Source of the DNA: Acetobacteraceae bacterium
GTDB lineage: Bacteria > Pseudomonadota > Alphaproteobacteria > Acetobacterales > Acetobacteraceae
Assembly (NCBI GenBank): GCA_021732665.1
Contig: JAKFUL010000026.1
Location: 58,438 to 122,437 of the forward strand
DNA: 64,000 nt
Direction of reading: 5' to 3'
Within the stretch, counting starts at the first letter, position 1. Each line of letters opens with the position of its first letter. Made by a program: the position numbers and the translations under genes. Positions 19,365-28,072 of the stretch are shown here, piece by piece. A model generated the notes under the pieces. The model saw only the letters and a program-made list of their open reading frames with translations, ran no database searches and was not told where the DNA came from.

Positions 19365-19847
19365 CTAGCGCGCCCGCAACCACTCCAGGCAGCGTTCGAA
19401 CGCCTCCGGCCCGCGCAGCACCGCGCCCCCGGAGAGTGCCACGCCGCCGGCCAGCATCAAATTGTCGGCCAGGCCGAAATCCTCCACCGCCAGGCCGTCG
19501 GGGGAGACCCGCGCCCGATAGTCGCGCTCCTCCTCCGTCCAGGCCAGCACAGGCCGGCCGAGTGCGCGCATGAACCCCATTTCCCAGGCCGTCCCCGGGT
19601 CGGCCGATGCGCCGCGGAAGGGGGTTATGTTCGCCACCAGCGCGTCGCAACTGCGGATATGCGCCTCATTGGCGAGGTGGATGCGCAGCCATTCCGGCGC
19701 TTCGGCGGGCATGGGCAGTGGCGTGGCCGGAGGGTCGAGCGGGAAGACGCCGACCATGCCGTGGCGTGCGCAGGCCGCCTTCATCCCGGCCGCCCGCCGC
19801 GCCTGATCGGGGAAAAAGACGTCCGGCCCGGCGAGATAGATGCGCAT
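19365..19847 (-). CDS. Nucleoside 2-deoxyribosyltransferase-like protein
   Basis: 160 residues with the fold signature of nucleoside 2-deoxyribosyltransferases: MRIYLAGPDVFFPDQ at the N-terminus, then IRSCDALVANITPFRG (about 68-83) and DPGTAWEMGFMRALGRPV (about 87-104), which holds the catalytic Glu. Such enzymes exchange the base on deoxyribose or hydrolyse nucleoside monophosphates; which applies is not known. The ATG at 19847 follows a GGGGGG ribosome-binding stretch; longer in-frame starts would add unlike sequence. Convergent with the chemoreceptor. Confidence 0.85.
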   Translation of the reverse strand: MRIYLAGPDVFFPDQARRAAGMKAACARHGMVGVFPLDPPATPLPMPAEAPEWLRIHLANEAHIRSCDALVANITPFRGASADPGTAWEMGFMRALGRPVLAWTEEERDYRARVSPDGLAVEDFGLADNLMLAGGVALSGGAVLRGPEAFERCLEWLRAR

Positions 19848-20187
19848 CCCCCCAATGTCAGCATGCCGGCGCGCCGGGCAAGCCCCGGCATCCTCCGGGG
19901 GGATCGCACCCGGAATTCGTGGCGCCATGTTCGTTCTGCCCAACAGGGAGGCGAAGCCTGGCCTGCGGTCGAGCTTTTCGGACATGCCGGACCCGCGCAC
20001 CGGCGGCGCGCAGCGTCGCGCCCTCTTGGATATGCCTGTCGCTGCCCGGACGGCGTCGATCTGTGGCGCGGTGCGTTGTGGTGATCTCGCCGATTTCGCA
20101 AGGACCATCCCCTGCCGAATGCGATCGCCCTGGCGGCCCCCCCCCCGGGCCATCGACAGGGCCGTCCGGGCATGCTCAAGCGCGGCG
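19848..20187. other. Divergent intergenic region of 340 bp
   Basis: No convincing gene. It separates the divergent deoxyribosyltransferase and Hsp70-like genes and should hold both promoters. It contains a run of ten C at 20137-20146 and a 7-bp inverted repeat ATGCCGG / CCGGCAT around 19862-19890. Open frames here lack family resemblance on either strand. Confidence 0.5.
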
Positions 20188-21396
20188 ATGATCGGCATCG
20201 ATTTCGGCACCACCAACAGCGTCGTCGCCCGCGCTCATCCCGGTGGGGTCGAGGTGGCGCAGCTTGGCCCGGGCGATGTCTTTCGCTCCATCCTGTGTTT
20301 TCAGGGCTCCGCCCGGGCGCATCTCGCCGGGCCCGCCGCGGTGGAGGCCTATCTGGACGACCCCGGCGGCAGCCGATTGATGCTCTCGTTGAAGAGTCAT
20401 CTCGGCCAGAAGGGCATGCGCGACACGCTGGTTTTCGGCCGGGTGATGGAGCTGGAGGATCTGGTCGGCCTGTTCCTGACGCATTTGTTGCGCGCGGCGG
20501 GGGTACCGCAGGGCGCGTCGGTGGTGGTGGGGCGGCCCGTGCGCTTCGTGGGCGAGGGCGCCGATGACGCGCTCGCAGAGGCCCGGCTGCGCGCCGCCTT
20601 CGCCCTGGCCGGCATCACCGATCTGCGCCTGGTGCCGGAGCCCGAGGCGGCAGGGCACCGCTTCGCCACGGGCCTCGATGCGCCTGCGCATGTGCTCGTC
20701 GGCGATTTCGGCGGCGGCACCTCCGATTTCTCGGTGCTGCGATTCACCCCGGGTGAACCCGCCCACGCCTTGGGCCATGCCGGCATCGGGATCGCGGGCG
20801 ATGATTTCGATGCCGCCATCATGCGCCATGCGGTGGCGCCGCTGCTGGGGCAGGGCGGGCATTACCGGGTGATGGAGCAGGCGCTGCCGGTGCCCGTCGC
20901 CTTCTTCGCCGGCTTCTCGCGCTGGCACCGCCTGGCACAGATGCGCAGCCCGCGGATGCTTCGCGACATCGCCGAGGTGGCGCGGCTGTCCGACGTGGCG
21001 CAGCCGCTCGCCGCCCTGATCGGGCTGATCGAGGATGAGCAGGGCCTCGCCCTCTACCGTGCCGTCTCCGCGGTGAAGACCGCGCTGTCCTCGGCCGAGG
21101 AGGCGGAGCTGGATTTCCACCACCGGGGCTTCGACCTGCGCCGGCGCATCAGCCGGGCGGAGTTCGAGGGCTGGATCGGCCGCGATCTCACCCGCATCGC
21201 CGCCTGCGTGGACGCCGCGTTGGCCGATGCCGGCATGCCCGACACAATGATAGATCATGTGTTCCTGACCGGCGGCAGCGCCTATGTTCCGGCGGTGCGA
21301 CGGATTTTCGAAAGCCGCTTTGGTGCCGAAAGGCTGGCCGGCGGCGGCGAATTCACCTCGGTGGCGGAGGGGCTGGCGCTGATGGCGGCGGCATGA
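20188..21396 (+). CDS. Hsp70-family protein (YegD-like)
   Basis: 402 residues with an actin-like ATPase core of the Hsp70 family: phosphate-1 IGIDFGTTNSVVARA (residues 2-16), phosphate-2 VGDFGGGTSDFSVL (about 171-184) and adenosine motif FLTGGSAYVPAVRRIF (about 357-372). The length matches YegD rather than DnaK; the canonical substrate-binding domain and lid are absent. No J-protein or GrpE gene is near. The ATG at 20188 lacks a strong ribosome-binding site, but the ATPase motif begins at residue 2. Its stop overlaps the next start (ATGA). Confidence 0.88.
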   Translation: MIGIDFGTTNSVVARAHPGGVEVAQLGPGDVFRSILCFQGSARAHLAGPAAVEAYLDDPGGSRLMLSLKSHLGQKGMRDTLVFGRVMELEDLVGLFLTHLLRAAGVPQGASVVVGRPVRFVGEGADDALAEARLRAAFALAGITDLRLVPEPEAAGHRFATGLDAPAHVLVGDFGGGTSDFSVLRFTPGEPAHALGHAGIGIAGDDFDAAIMRHAVAPLLGQGGHYRVMEQALPVPVAFFAGFSRWHRLAQMRSPRMLRDIAEVARLSDVAQPLAALIGLIEDEQGLALYRAVSAVKTALSSAEEAELDFHHRGFDLRRRISRAEFEGWIGRDLTRIAACVDAALADAGMPDTMIDHVFLTGGSAYVPAVRRIFESRFGAERLAGGGEFTSVAEGLALMAAA

Positions 21397-22541
21397 ACCT
21401 GCTGCCGCTCGTCCTGGGGCTGCTCGCGGCCTTCGCGCCGCTGGCCATCGACATGTATCTACCCGCGCTGCCGGCCATGGCGGCATCGCTGGGTGGTGAT
21501 TCCGGCGGCGCGCAGCTGACGATCGCCGCCTATTTCATCGGCATGGCGGTGGGCCAGCTGGTCTATGGCCCGCTGACCGACCGGTTCGGCCGCAGGCCGC
21601 CGCTTTACTTCGGCGTCGGGCTGTTCATCGCGGCCTCACTGGCCTGCGCCCTGGCGCAGAGCATGCCGCAGATGATCGCGCTGCGACTGCTGCAGGCGCT
21701 GGGCGGCTGCGCGGGGATGGTGGTGGCGCGCGCGGTGGTGCGCGATGTGGCGCATCTGCGCGACCCTGTGCGGCTGATGGGCCGGCTGATGCTGATCATG
21801 GGGGTGGCGCCCATCCTGGCCCCCTCGCTGGGCGGGGTGATCGACCAGTTGCTGGGCTGGCGCGGCATTTTCCTGTTCCTGGCGGTGTTCGGCGGCGTGG
21901 CGCTGCTGCTGGTGGTGCTGAAGCTGCCCGAAACCCACCCGCCCGAACGCCGGCTGCGGCAAAACCCGGCCGAGGTGCTGGGCGCCTATATCGGCCTGCT
22001 GCGGGATGCGCGCTTCCGCCAGCCCGCATTGGCCTCGGGCTGCGCCATCGCCGGGCTCTTCGGCTATATCGCCGGCTCGCCCTTCGTCTTCATGGAGGTG
22101 CATGGCGTGGCGCCGCAGCTCTACGGCGTGCTGTTCGGGGTGAATGCGGTGGGGATCATCGCCGGCAGCCAGGTCTCCGGCTGGGCGGCCGAGCGCTGGG
22201 GCCGGGAGGTGCTGTTCAGTCGCATGCTCTGGGGCATGCTGGGTGTGGCCGTGGCGCTGCTGGCGGCAAGCGGGTTGGGGTTGCCCTTCTGGGTCGTGTT
22301 CCTGTGCCTGTTTCTCTACATCGCGCTGCTGGGGCTGATCCTGCCATTGGGCACTGTGCTGGGGCTGGCGCAATTCCCCAGCCTGGCGGGCACCGCTTCG
22401 GCCCTGATGGGAACGTTGCAGTTTGGCCTGGGCGGCGTGGCGGGGGCGGCGCTGGGGGTCTGGCAGGATGGTTCGGGGGTGCCGATGGCGGCGGTGATCC
22501 TGGGCTGCATCCTGGCGGCCAATCTCGTCTGGCGGCGTTGA
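21393..22541 (+). CDS. Bcr/CflA family MFS exporter
   Basis: Major-facilitator drug/H+ antiporter of the Bcr/CflA (DHA1) type; 382 residues and about 12 membrane segments. Family hallmarks: AIDMYLPALPAMA in TM1 (about 18-30), the loop motif LVYGPLTDRFGRRPP (about 56-70) and the RAVVRDV stretch of TM4 (about 110). Overlaps the Hsp70-like gene by four bases, so the two are co-translated; no functional link is known. Substrate unknown; bicyclomycin, sulphonamide, chloramphenicol or cysteine export are known in the family. Confidence 0.92.
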   Translation: MNLLPLVLGLLAAFAPLAIDMYLPALPAMAASLGGDSGGAQLTIAAYFIGMAVGQLVYGPLTDRFGRRPPLYFGVGLFIAASLACALAQSMPQMIALRLLQALGGCAGMVVARAVVRDVAHLRDPVRLMGRLMLIMGVAPILAPSLGGVIDQLLGWRGIFLFLAVFGGVALLLVVLKLPETHPPERRLRQNPAEVLGAYIGLLRDARFRQPALASGCAIAGLFGYIAGSPFVFMEVHGVAPQLYGVLFGVNAVGIIAGSQVSGWAAERWGREVLFSRMLWGMLGVAVALLAASGLGLPFWVVFLCLFLYIALLGLILPLGTVLGLAQFPSLAGTASALMGTLQFGLGGVAGAALGVWQDGSGVPMAAVILGCILAANLVWRR

Positions 22542-22573
22542 CGGGCGGGGGCCTGTGGCGGGAAGCTTCGGTC

Positions 22574-22980
22574 TTGAACATCGCCCGCCGTGCCGTCCCC
22601 GCTTTGCTCGCAACCCCTCTCTGGCGCAAGTTTGGCCCGCGGGCCCGATCCGCGACCGCCGGGTCCGCGCCATCGCGGTGACGACGCCCGAGCGCGTGCC
22701 GAGCCTGCCCGATGTGCCCACGCTGAAGGAACTGGGCGATGACGTGGATGTCGCCACCTGGTACGCGCTGATCGTCCCCGCCGGGACGCCTGCCGCGATC
22801 ACCCAGCGGCTTTACGCCGAATACACCCGCGTCGCTCAACTGCCCGAGATCCACGCCTTCCCGGCGCAGCAGGGGCTGATCTACCCGCCCAATGCGCCGG
22901 GCGCCTTCGCAACCCGCATCGCCGCCGAGACCAGGCGTTGGGGCGAGATCATCCGGGCGAACAATATCCAGCTGGATTAA
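22574..22980 (+). pseudogene. Bug/TctC solute-binding protein, internally deleted remnant
   Basis: The C-terminal third of a Bug-family periplasmic binding protein is intact: VRAIAVTTPERVPSLPDVPT, then VATWYALIVPAGTP and a normal end ...RWGEIIRANNIQLD. Before it, in another frame, LNIARRAVPALLATPLW reads like the gene's signal peptide. About 200 residues that should lie between (including the ligand-binding first domain) are missing, so one deletion has joined start and end out of frame. The stop overlaps the convergent desaturase gene by four bases. Confidence 0.75.
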
Positions 22981-23756
22981 TCGCGCAGCGGCTGGATCAG
23001 CAGCTGATCCAGCCGCTGGTCGCGCGGGCTGCCATAGGCGCCTATGCCCAGGGTCAGCCGGCCCTGATGCTCACGCCGCAGCGTGCCGAAAATCCGGTCC
23101 CACACACTCAAGTTGAAGCCGAAATTGCTGTCCGTCTCCTCGCGCCGCTCGCTGTGATGGATGCGGTGCAGGCTGGGGGTGATGATGAGCTGACGCAGTG
23201 CGGCGTCCACGCGCGGTGGCAGGGTGATGGCTGCGTGTTCGAACATGCTCGACGCGTTCAGCAGTATCTCAAAGGCGAGCACCCCCTCGGGCGGTGCGCC
23301 CAGCGCCACCGCGGCGGCCATTTTGATGAAGACCGAGAGCAGGATTTCCACGGGGTGAAAGCGCAGCCCGGTGGTCGCGTCCATCTCTGTGTCGGCATGA
23401 TGCACCCGGTGCAGCCGCCACAGCCAGGGCAGGGCGTGGAAGACGCGGTGCTGGAAGTAGATCAGCAGGTCCAGCAGCACCACCGTCAGCGGAATCGTCG
23501 CCCAGAGCGGCAGCCCCAGTGCCGGAAACACCCCGAATTCCCGCGACTGCGCCCAGAAGGCGGCCCCCATGGCCGCCGCCGGCACCACCAGCCGCACCGC
23601 GACGGACCCCATCGCCAGCAGCCCGATATTGTGCAGCCAGCGCCGCGCCCCCAGCGGCCTGTTCACGCGCCAGGGCGCCAGCCGCTCCGCGACCAGCAGG
23701 GCGCCCAGGATGCCCAGGAAGAAGCCGAGGCGGAGTATGGGTTCTTGAGCCAGCAT
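22977..23756 (-). CDS. Sterol desaturase/fatty acid hydroxylase family protein
   Basis: Integral-membrane di-iron oxygenase family; 259 residues. The histidine boxes are present: HRVFH (about 104-108), HRVHH (about 117-121) and HRIHH (about 199-203), with further His residues between. Three or four membrane segments precede and separate them. Members hydroxylate or desaturate sterols, carotenoids or ether lipids; the substrate is not known. It stands between pstS and the decayed Bug gene and is probably monocistronic or follows pstS. Its last codons form a perfect hairpin. Confidence 0.88.
   Translation of the reverse strand: MLAQEPILRLGFFLGILGALLVAERLAPWRVNRPLGARRWLHNIGLLAMGSVAVRLVVPAAAMGAAFWAQSREFGVFPALGLPLWATIPLTVVLLDLLIYFQHRVFHALPWLWRLHRVHHADTEMDATTGLRFHPVEILLSVFIKMAAAVALGAPPEGVLAFEILLNASSMFEHAAITLPPRVDAALRQLIITPSLHRIHHSERREETDSNFGFNLSVWDRIFGTLRREHQGRLTLGIGAYGSPRDQRLDQLLIQPLRD
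22987..23017. terminator. Perfect 14-bp hairpin inside the desaturase 3' end
   Basis: AGCGGCTGGATCAG, loop CAG, then the exact complement CTGATCCAGCCGCT, within the last 14 codons of the minus-strand gene and just past the end of the Bug remnant. The stem is very stable and serves both strands, so it may end transcription of both convergent units. No T run is present. Confidence 0.45.
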
Positions 23757-23792
23757 CTCTCGTATATGGCGACGCCCGCGGCCGAAAAAACC

Positions 23793-24860
23793 TCAGCGCG
23801 CGCCCAGGATCGCGCGCGGCCAATAGGCCTGCACCTGGCGCACCAATTCCGGCCCCAGCGGTACGAAGCCGGTGCGCACCGCGTCATCGCGCCCCTCGGT
23901 CAGGCAGAGGCGGAAGAACTCCAGCGCCCGGCGGGCGCGGGGAAGCGAAACCGGCTGGCGGCGCATCATCACATAGACGGTGGCGATCAGCGGATAGGCG
24001 TCCTCGGCCGTCGGCGCCTCCTGCACCGCATGGAAATGCTGCGCGGGGTCGAGACGCGACGAGGCGGCGGCGGCGAAAAGATTGGGCTGCCCAGGCGCCA
24101 CGAAGCGGCCGGCGGCGTTCTGGAGCAGCGCCATGGAGAGGTTCAGGCGGCGCGCCTCGCTGACCTCGACATAGCCGATGCTGCCCTCATTGCCGCGCAC
24201 CGCCTCGGCCACCGCGCGGTTGCCGCGGGCACCCTGGCCGGCCACGGTCCAGCTCGGCTGCGGGCTGATGCCGACGCGGCTGCGGAACTCCGCATTCGCC
24301 CCGGCCAGGAAGGCCGAGAAATGATAGGTGGTGCCCGAGCCATCGGCGCGCCGCACCAGCCTGATCGGCGTGGCCGGCAGGCTCAGGCCCGGGTTGAGTG
24401 CCATCAGCGCCGGGTCGTTCCACGCCGTGATCTGTCCCAGATAGATCTTCGCCAGCACATCGCCGCTCAGCCGCAGCTGATCATTGGCCACGCCCCGCAC
24501 CGAGGTGACGACGGCGATGCCGCCGGTGACGATGGGGAATTGCGCGAGGCCGAGGCGCTCCAGCTCGGCCGGCGGCAGGGAGATGTCGGAGGCGGCGAAT
24601 TCCACCGCCCGGGCGGTCAGGCGCGCCACGCCGGCGGAGGAGCCGGAGGCCTCGTAATCCATGCCGTTCTCGGTATCGACTTGAGGCTTCCCGTCGCCAT
24701 CGCGCGGCGCCAGGCTGTGCTGCCAGCGCAGCAGCATGGGGTAGACCAGCGTGGAGCCCGCGCCGCGGAAGCCGCTGTCATCGAGCCCCTGGGCGCGGGC
24801 GGAGGCGGCCCCGGCCAGTACGGCCAGGCTGGCGGCGGAGAAAAGTCGTTTGGTGATCAT
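23793..24860 (-). CDS. pstS: Phosphate-binding protein PstS
   Basis: Periplasmic phosphate-binding protein of an ABC importer; 355 residues from ATG 24860, which has GGAAG six bases upstream. Signal peptide ends LAGAASARAQ (about residue 24). Ligand-site blocks: FRGAGSTLVYPML (about 31-43), YEASGSSAGVARL (about 68-80), SDISLPPAE (about 91-99) and VRRADGSGTTYHFSAFL (about 170-186). No pstC, pstA, pstB or phoU lies next to it, so it is an orphan or the system is split. A PHO-box-like sequence lies in the divergent promoter region upstream. Confidence 0.92.
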   Translation of the reverse strand: MITKRLFSAASLAVLAGAASARAQGLDDSGFRGAGSTLVYPMLLRWQHSLAPRDGDGKPQVDTENGMDYEASGSSAGVARLTARAVEFAASDISLPPAELERLGLAQFPIVTGGIAVVTSVRGVANDQLRLSGDVLAKIYLGQITAWNDPALMALNPGLSLPATPIRLVRRADGSGTTYHFSAFLAGANAEFRSRVGISPQPSWTVAGQGARGNRAVAEAVRGNEGSIGYVEVSEARRLNLSMALLQNAAGRFVAPGQPNLFAAAASSRLDPAQHFHAVQEAPTAEDAYPLIATVYVMMRRQPVSLPRARRALEFFRLCLTEGRDDAVRTGFVPLGPELVRQVQAYWPRAILGAR

Positions 24861-24930
24861 TGCAGCTTCCTCAGGCAAAGGCGGGGCGCCATGGCTTCCC
24901 AGCCGTAGTGTGGCCTTCGGGTGCGATCAA

Positions 24931-24948
24931 ACGACGCTTCGATGACAG
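24931..24948 (-). promoter_or_regulatory. PHO-box-like half-site pair upstream of pstS
   Basis: Read on the minus strand: CTGTCAT, four bases, then GCGTCGT, about 70 bp before the pstS start. The first half is a perfect PhoB half-site and the second is weak (4 of 7). Context favours it, sequence alone does not prove it. Confidence 0.3.
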
Positions 24949-25020
24949 ATGTATCGCCCAATCATGCGCTTGCCCACCCGCATGGCGCCCGGGCGCGGCT
25001 TGCGCTATGCCGGCTCCACC

Positions 25021-26616
25021 ATGGAAAATCAGCCTGATGTGGCCGGGGAAGCAGCCCGCCGCCGCACCTTCGCCATCATCGCCCACCCCGATGCCGGCAA
25101 GACCACGCTCACCGAAAAGCTGCTGCTCAAGGGTGGCGCCATCCAGCTTGCCGGCCATGTCCGCGCCAAGGGCAATGCGCGCCGCACGCGCTCCGACTGG
25201 ATGAAGATCGAGCAGGATCGCGGGATTTCGGTGGCGACGAGCGTCATGACCTTCGAACAGGGCGGGTTGGTCTTCAACCTGCTCGACACCCCGGGCCACG
25301 AGGATTTTTCCGAGGACACCTATCGCACGCTGACCGCGGTGGACGCGGCGGTGATGGTGCTGGACGCCGCCAAGGGCATCGAGAGCCAGACGCGCAAGCT
25401 GTTCGAAGTCTGCCGCATGCGCGACATCCCCATCATCACCTTCATCAACAAGATGGACCGCGAGGCGCGCGACCCCTTCGAGCTGATCGACGAGATCGAA
25501 AGCACCCTGGCACTCGACGCCGCCCCCGTGGCCTGGCCGGTCGGCCGCGCCAGCGAATTCGCCGGCACCTATGACCTGCTGGCCAACCGCTTCATGCCCG
25601 TGGACAAGGCTTGGGAGGAGAGCATCCCGATGTCCTCGACCGAGGACCCGAGGCTGGCCGAGATGGTCGGGGCCGAGCGGGCCACGCAGTTGGCCGAGGA
25701 AGCCCTGCTGGCCGAGGCCGGCCTCAAGCAGTTCGACCTGGAGGCGTTTCGCGAGGGCACGCTGACGCCGGTCTTCTTCGGCTCGGCACTGCGCGATTTC
25801 GGCGTGGCGCATCTGCTGGATGGGCTGGCGCGCTACGCGCCGCCGCCGGGCATGCGCCATGCCGACCCGCGCGACGTGCAGCCGGAAGAGGCGGCCCTGA
25901 CCGGCTTCGTCTTCAAGATCCAGGCCAATATGGACCCCAACCACCGCGACCGTGTGGCCTTCGTGCGGCTCTGCTCGGGCCGGCTGACCAAGGGCATGCG
26001 GCTGAAGCAGGTCCGCACCGGCAAGCAGGTGCCGGTCAATGCGCCGCTGTTCTTCTTCGCCAAGGACCGCCAGGTGGCGGAGGAGGCCTGGCCGGGCGAC
26101 GTGGTGGGCATCGCCAACCACGGCATCCTGCGGATTGGCGACACGCTGACGGAGGGCGAAAACCTCAATTTTCGGGGCGTGCCCAGCTTCGCGCCGGAAA
26201 TTCTTCGGAACATCCGCCTGGAGGACCCGATGCTGGCCAAGAAGCTGCGCACGGCGCTGGACCAATTGGCCGAGGAAGGTGTCGTACAACTGTTCCGCCC
26301 GCTCGATGGCTCGCAGCCCGTGGTCGGCGTGGTCGGCCAGTTGCAGCTGGATGTGCTGCAATCCCGCCTGAAGGTGGAATACGGCGTGCCCGCGGGCTTC
26401 GACAACACGATGTGGAACGAAGTGCGCTGGGTGACCGGCGACAAGGGGCAGATGGCGCGCTTTGCCGATATCCACCGTCGCGACGCGGCCTCGGATCATG
26501 ACGGCGCGATCGTGGGCTTCTTCGCCTCCGCCTGGCGGCTGGGCAAGGCCGGCGAGGATTTTCCCGACCTCACCTTCCACAAGGTGCGCGAGCAGCACGG
26601 GGTGGGCGCGGCCTGA
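25021..26616 (+). CDS. prfC: Peptide chain release factor 3 (RF3)
   Basis: Translational GTPase that recycles RF1/RF2 after termination; 531 residues. G1 AHPDAGKTTLTEK (about 18-30), the RGISVATSVM switch I (about 65-74), G3 DTPGHEDFSEDTYR (about 86-99) and G4 NKMD (about 141-144) are all present, and the C-terminal RF3 domain is complete. ATG 25021 gives the normal N-terminus; an in-frame ATG 24 codons earlier adds atypical sequence. The stop overlaps the start of hldE (TGATG), so both are one transcript. Confidence 0.95.
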   Translation: MENQPDVAGEAARRRTFAIIAHPDAGKTTLTEKLLLKGGAIQLAGHVRAKGNARRTRSDWMKIEQDRGISVATSVMTFEQGGLVFNLLDTPGHEDFSEDTYRTLTAVDAAVMVLDAAKGIESQTRKLFEVCRMRDIPIITFINKMDREARDPFELIDEIESTLALDAAPVAWPVGRASEFAGTYDLLANRFMPVDKAWEESIPMSSTEDPRLAEMVGAERATQLAEEALLAEAGLKQFDLEAFREGTLTPVFFGSALRDFGVAHLLDGLARYAPPPGMRHADPRDVQPEEAALTGFVFKIQANMDPNHRDRVAFVRLCSGRLTKGMRLKQVRTGKQVPVNAPLFFFAKDRQVAEEAWPGDVVGIANHGILRIGDTLTEGENLNFRGVPSFAPEILRNIRLEDPMLAKKLRTALDQLAEEGVVQLFRPLDGSQPVVGVVGQLQLDVLQSRLKVEYGVPAGFDNTMWNEVRWVTGDKGQMARFADIHRRDAASDHDGAIVGFFASAWRLGKAGEDFPDLTFHKVREQHGVGAA

Positions 26617-28019
26617 TGCTGGACTTCTCCGGCCTGCATGTGTTGGTGGTGGGCGATGTGATGCTCGACCGCTACCTCTACGGCAGCGTCGAGCGCGTCT
26701 CGCCCGAGGCGCCGGTGCCGGTGTTCTCCCGCGGGCGGGAGACCTCGATGCCCGGCGGCGCGGGCAATGTGGCGCGCAACATCACCGCCCTGGGCGCGCG
26801 CGCCACGCTGGTGGGGCTGGTGGGCAGCGGCAGCGGGGAGTTGCGGGCAGGCCTGGCCGCGGCCGGCATCACCGCCGCATTGGTCGAAAGTCCGACGCGG
26901 CCCACCACGACCAAGCTTCGCGTTGTGGCCGGCAACCAGCAGATGCTGCGCATCGATGACGAGGCGACACAGCCGCTGAGCGAGAGCGAGGCCGCGGGGC
27001 TGGTGGCGGCGCTGGACGCCGCGCTGGCCGAGCGGCCGGATGCGATCATCATCTCCGACTACGGCAAGGGCGTGCTGGCGCCGGCGATATTGGCCCGGCT
27101 GCGCGGGCGCGCGCCGGTCTTCGTCGACCCCAAGGGGGCGGATTTCTCGCGCTATGCCGGCGCCGCCTGCATCACCCCCAACGCGGCTGAAATGGCGCTG
27201 GCCGCCGGCCTTCCCACCGGTAGCGAGGAGCAATGCGCCGAGGCCGCCCGGGCGGTGATGGCGCGCGACGGGGTGGGCTCGATCCTCGTCACCCGCTCGG
27301 CCAAGGGGATGATGCTGGTACGGCCCGACAGCGCGCTGTCCATCCCGGCGCGGGCGCAGGAGGTGTTCGATGTCTCCGGCGCCGGCGACACGGTGATCGC
27401 CACGCTGGCGCTGGCGCATGCCGCGGGCCGCGTGCTGGAGGATGCGATGCGCATCGCCAATGCCGCGGCCGGCATCGTCGTGGCCAGGCTGGGCACGGCC
27501 ACCACTTCGGCCGCCGAGCTTTCGGCGGCACTCGCCGGGGGCGAGGGCTCGGCATTGCTCGACCTCGCCGCTGTGCGGGCGCTGGTGGCGCAGTGGAAGG
27601 CGGCGGGGCTGTCGGTGGGCTTCGCCAATGGCTGCTTCGACATCCTTCATGCCGGGCATGTGGCGCTGCTGACCCAGGCGGCTTCGGGTTGCGACCGGCT
27701 GGTGGTGGCGCTGAACAGCGATGCCTCGGTGGCCCGGCTGAAGGGCCCGACGCGGCCGGTGAACCGGCTGGAAGACCGCGCGACGGTGATCGCCGCACTC
27801 CGCCAGGTCGCCGCCGTGACCAGTTTTTCGGACGACACGCCGCTCGCGCTGATCGAGGCCCTGCTGCCCGATCTGCTGGTCAAGGGCGCCGACTACAGCG
27901 CCGGGACGGTGGTGGGCTGGCCGCAGGTCCAGGCCGCCGGCGGGCGGCTGCTGCTGGCGGAATTGCTGCCCGGGCGCTCGACCACGAAAATCCTCGCCGG
28001 CGGCGTCACCCAGGCTTGA
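26616..28019 (+). CDS. hldE: Bifunctional heptose-7-phosphate kinase / heptose-1-phosphate adenylyltransferase HldE
   Basis: Makes ADP-heptose precursors for the LPS inner core. N-terminal PfkB kinase (residues 1 to about 310) with MPGGAGNVARNITALGA (about 45-61) and the anion-hole VSGAGDTVIA (about 251-260). C-terminal nucleotidyltransferase (about 325-467) with FANGCFDILHAGHVALL (about 334-350) and LKGPTRPVNRLEDRATV. 467 residues, normal for the fused enzyme. Translationally coupled to prfC. The partner genes gmhA, gmhB and hldD are not in the window. Confidence 0.94.
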   Translation: MLDFSGLHVLVVGDVMLDRYLYGSVERVSPEAPVPVFSRGRETSMPGGAGNVARNITALGARATLVGLVGSGSGELRAGLAAAGITAALVESPTRPTTTKLRVVAGNQQMLRIDDEATQPLSESEAAGLVAALDAALAERPDAIIISDYGKGVLAPAILARLRGRAPVFVDPKGADFSRYAGAACITPNAAEMALAAGLPTGSEEQCAEAARAVMARDGVGSILVTRSAKGMMLVRPDSALSIPARAQEVFDVSGAGDTVIATLALAHAAGRVLEDAMRIANAAAGIVVARLGTATTSAAELSAALAGGEGSALLDLAAVRALVAQWKAAGLSVGFANGCFDILHAGHVALLTQAASGCDRLVVALNSDASVARLKGPTRPVNRLEDRATVIAALRQVAAVTSFSDDTPLALIEALLPDLLVKGADYSAGTVVGWPQVQAAGGRLLLAELLPGRSTTKILAGGVTQA

Positions 28020-28072
28020 CCTTGCCAGCGTGGCAGACCCCATCTGCGGGTTTCCACTGACAGGAGGACGCC

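Noticed and set aside
16888..19650. 920-codon minus-strand frame opposite the chemoreceptor
   Set aside because: Low-complexity Gly/Ala/His-rich translation with no family likeness; the plus strand carries a complete chemotaxis receptor.
20137..20146. C10 run as a phase-variation switch of the Hsp70-like gene
   Set aside because: It lies upstream of the supported start and not inside a recognisable frame; promoter effects are possible but nothing supports them.
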